DNA of 15,041 nt from an uncultured Bacilli bacterium (GTDB lineage: Bacteria > Bacillota_I > Bacilli_A > RF39 > UBA660), in contig CAKOYE010000026.1 in NCBI GenBank assembly GCA_934130485.1, positions 1 to 15,041 of the forward strand. The letters are read 5' to 3'. The notes beneath the pieces were generated by a model that ran no database searches, was not told the origin of the DNA, and saw only the letters and a program-made list of their open reading frames with translations. Below, piece after piece: positions 13,791 through 15,041 of this stretch; position 1 is the first letter of the stretch, and each line of letters begins with the position of its first letter. Made by a program: the position numbers and the translations under genes.

Positions 13791-14520
13791 ATTTTTTCTT
13801 TAAAATGTTTTTTTCAGTTTCGTACTTTTTATTATAATAAAAAATATGTTTATATTCTCTTTTCATTTTTTCTAATTTATTTGACTTAATGATTTTAACT
13901 TTTTTTAAATTTATATTATATATATATCTTTCTAATAAAAACTTATTAAAAATAAAATCGTGATTTAAAAATTCTTCTATATTTTTATAAAGTAAAAAAA
14001 TAGTTGCTAAAAACATAATAAATCCAAATTTATAAAAAATCAAAATATATATAAATATTATAAGAGTAATTATTGATGTAATAATTGAGATTAAATGACT
14101 TTTTTTAAATGAAAAAAATTTATTAATAATAATATTTAATAGTTTAAATCCATCTAATGGAAATATCGGTAACATATTAAATATTAATAATGAATAATGA
14201 TAATTTCTTAAAATTTCATTAAATCCAAATATTTTTATATATATTGTATAAAATATAATCTGAAATAATGGACCTAATAATAAAATAATAAATTCTTCAA
14301 GTAAACTTTTACTTAAAAAATCATTAAAAATAGTTATTCCACCAAACGGTAAAATAATTATTTTATCTACTTTCCACTTAAACATTTTTGCAGCTAGAAA
14401 ATGACCTAATTCGTGAATAACAATTAATAGAGTAAAATATAGAAAATTTTTAAAAAGTCCAGAAAAAGCACATACAAAAGCCATTACCCAGTATAAAATA
14501 TGAATTTTAAAGATATTCAT
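13765..14520 (-). CDS. spoIVFB: SpoIVFB-like M50 site-2 intramembrane metalloprotease
   Basis: A 251-residue membrane protease. The first segments lead to VIHELGHFLAAKMF with zinc ligands H36 and H40 and catalytic E37; LPFGG and LLGP follow; NMLPIFPLDGFKLL supplies the third ligand D123 (a variant of the NPDG motif). Membrane helices cover most of residues 1-175; the last 75 residues are a basic soluble tail in the position of SpoIVFB's CBS domain but shorter and not CBS-like. In B. subtilis SpoIVFB cleaves pro-sigma-K in the mother cell and is held inactive by SpoIVFA. The gene overlaps the SpoIVFA-like gene by 14 bp and lacks a clear ribosome binding site, so translation is coupled. Whether this organism sporulates cannot be judged here. 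Confidence 0.88.
   Translation of the reverse strand: MNIFKIHILYWVMAFVCAFSGLFKNFLYFTLLIVIHELGHFLAAKMFKWKVDKIIILPFGGITIFNDFLSKSLLEEFIILLLGPLFQIIFYTIYIKIFGFNEILRNYHYSLLIFNMLPIFPLDGFKLLNIIINKFFSFKKSHLISIITSIITLIIFIYILIFYKFGFIMFLATIFLLYKNIEEFLNHDFIFNKFLLERYIYNINLKKVKIIKSNKLEKMKREYKHIFYYNKKYETEKNILKKKFDIKSKPC
13774..13796. repeat. Direct repeat, copy 2 (left end of the phosphoesterase unit)
   Basis: Matches 12453-12475 at 22 of 23 positions, same orientation. Here the same bases also encode the C-terminal residues KKFDIKS of the SpoIVFB-like protein, so the copy is both coding and promoter sequence. Confidence 0.8.
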
Positions 14521-15041
14521 TATAATTTAACACTTTTCCATCTTTTTTAAATACTAAATATAGTTCATCATTAATTGTAGATCCAATTAAAGACCCCTTA
14601 TCAACATAATCATATAAATTTATATTTATATTTTCAATATTAGAATACCAAACATCTATTCCATTTACCTGCTCTATTATAACTGTGTTTGGATAATTAT
14701 CTTTATCACCAATAAAAACAACCATTCCACTTTCCATAGTAGGCACTAAATAGTTTTTATCAACAAATAACTTAACACCATCCTTATACTCTTCACTTTT
14801 ATAAAACTTTAATTTTTCATTAAATACTGGTTTTGTTTTACTTTCAAAATAATCACTAAATGGTATAGCACTACCAAATATATTTTTATACATATGATTT
14901 ATTGAAGCAAATGAAATATTGTTTTCATAAATATTTTCATAGAATTTTTCTTTAAAATTAGGATTTTTCTTTAAAACAATTAATGTAGATATAGTTAATA
15001 AAATTACAATCAATACTTTAACTAAAGATTTATATAAAATA
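14507..15041 (-). CDS. spoIVFA: SpoIVFA-like membrane-anchored degenerate M23 (LytM) protein, 5' end beyond the window
   Basis: The frame stays open to the right edge, so the start lies outside; at least 177 residues are visible. A transmembrane segment (roughly KSLVKVLIVILLTISTLIVL) is followed by an extracytoplasmic linker of about 60 residues and a C-terminal LytM/M23-like beta domain: VPTMESGMVVFIGD, TVIIEQVNGIDVWYSNI, DYVDKGSLIG and LYLVFKKDGKVLN. In active M23 enzymes these places carry His and Asp zinc ligands; this domain has no His at all, so it should be a non-catalytic regulator. SpoIVFA has this layout and inhibits SpoIVFB. The gene immediately precedes and overlaps the SpoIVFB-like gene, matching the B. 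subtilis pair. Identification rests on layout and synteny more than on residue identity. Confidence 0.75.
   Translation of the reverse strand, partial: ILYKSLVKVLIVILLTISTLIVLKKNPNFKEKFYENIYENNISFASINHMYKNIFGSAIPFSDYFESKTKPVFNEKLKFYKSEEYKDGVKLFVDKNYLVPTMESGMVVFIGDKDNYPNTVIIEQVNGIDVWYSNIENININLYDYVDKGSLIGSTINDELYLVFKKDGKVLNYNEYL

Noticed and set aside
1..15041. CRISPR array, tRNA, rRNA or insertion sequence
   Set aside because: No regularly spaced identical repeats, no cloverleaf with a CCA-end pattern, and no transposase-like frame were seen on either strand.

Overview
The window is about 15 kb of very AT-rich, gene-dense bacterial DNA. Gene families and order point to a low-GC Firmicute or Mollicutes-like relative: RNase HIII, an L27 with a cleavable extension beside its protease Prp, an L21 leader, a SpoIVFA/SpoIVFB pair just upstream of rplU, and strong GGAGG-type ribosome binding sites. 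An uncultured gut Bacilli lineage (RF39-type) is my best guess, from composition and gene content only. All tryptophans are TGG and no gene needs TGA read as an amino acid, so the standard bacterial code fits. No tRNA, rRNA, IS element, prophage or CRISPR array was seen.

Left part (1-4990): a giant MMPL/RND-type membrane protein (minus strand) faces away from a TetR-family regulator (plus strand). The roughly 180 bp between them holds two copies of a 15-bp repeat. Each copy carries a TTGACA hexamer and one arm of an imperfect palindrome, so this is the likely operator. The transporter is exceptional: between its 7th and 8th membrane segments is an extracytoplasmic insert of about 850 residues, most of it nine diverged modules of about 80 residues.

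Middle (4988-7613): a cvpA - thioredoxin - pseudopilin operon (minus strand) runs divergently from rnhC (plus strand). Bidirectional terminators overlap the stop codons at both ends of this block.

Right-middle (7602-11431): lspA - rluD - GluP-like rhomboid protease - queH form one tightly overlapping minus-strand operon. Its promoter overlaps the terminator hairpin of the gene before it. That gene encodes an unrecognised 159-residue protein with its own promoter and a 5' leader holding a strong terminator-like hairpin and a 17-codon reading frame, an attenuator-like layout.

Right (11430-15041): rplU - prp - rpmA, driven by a near-consensus promoter and an L21-type leader. Upstream lie a metallophosphoesterase with an N-terminal DNA-binding-like region and the spoIVFB/spoIVFA pair; spoIVFA runs off the right edge. 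In Bacillus subtilis spoIVFA-spoIVFB-rplU-ysxB-rpmA are adjacent, so the phosphoesterase is an extra gene in a conserved cluster. It is flanked by a 22-of-23-bp direct repeat containing the -35 elements of both promoters.

Recurring style: several promoters place the -10 box so close to the ribosome binding site that leaders would be only 10-12 nt, and most intrinsic terminators include the stop codon in their stem or loop.
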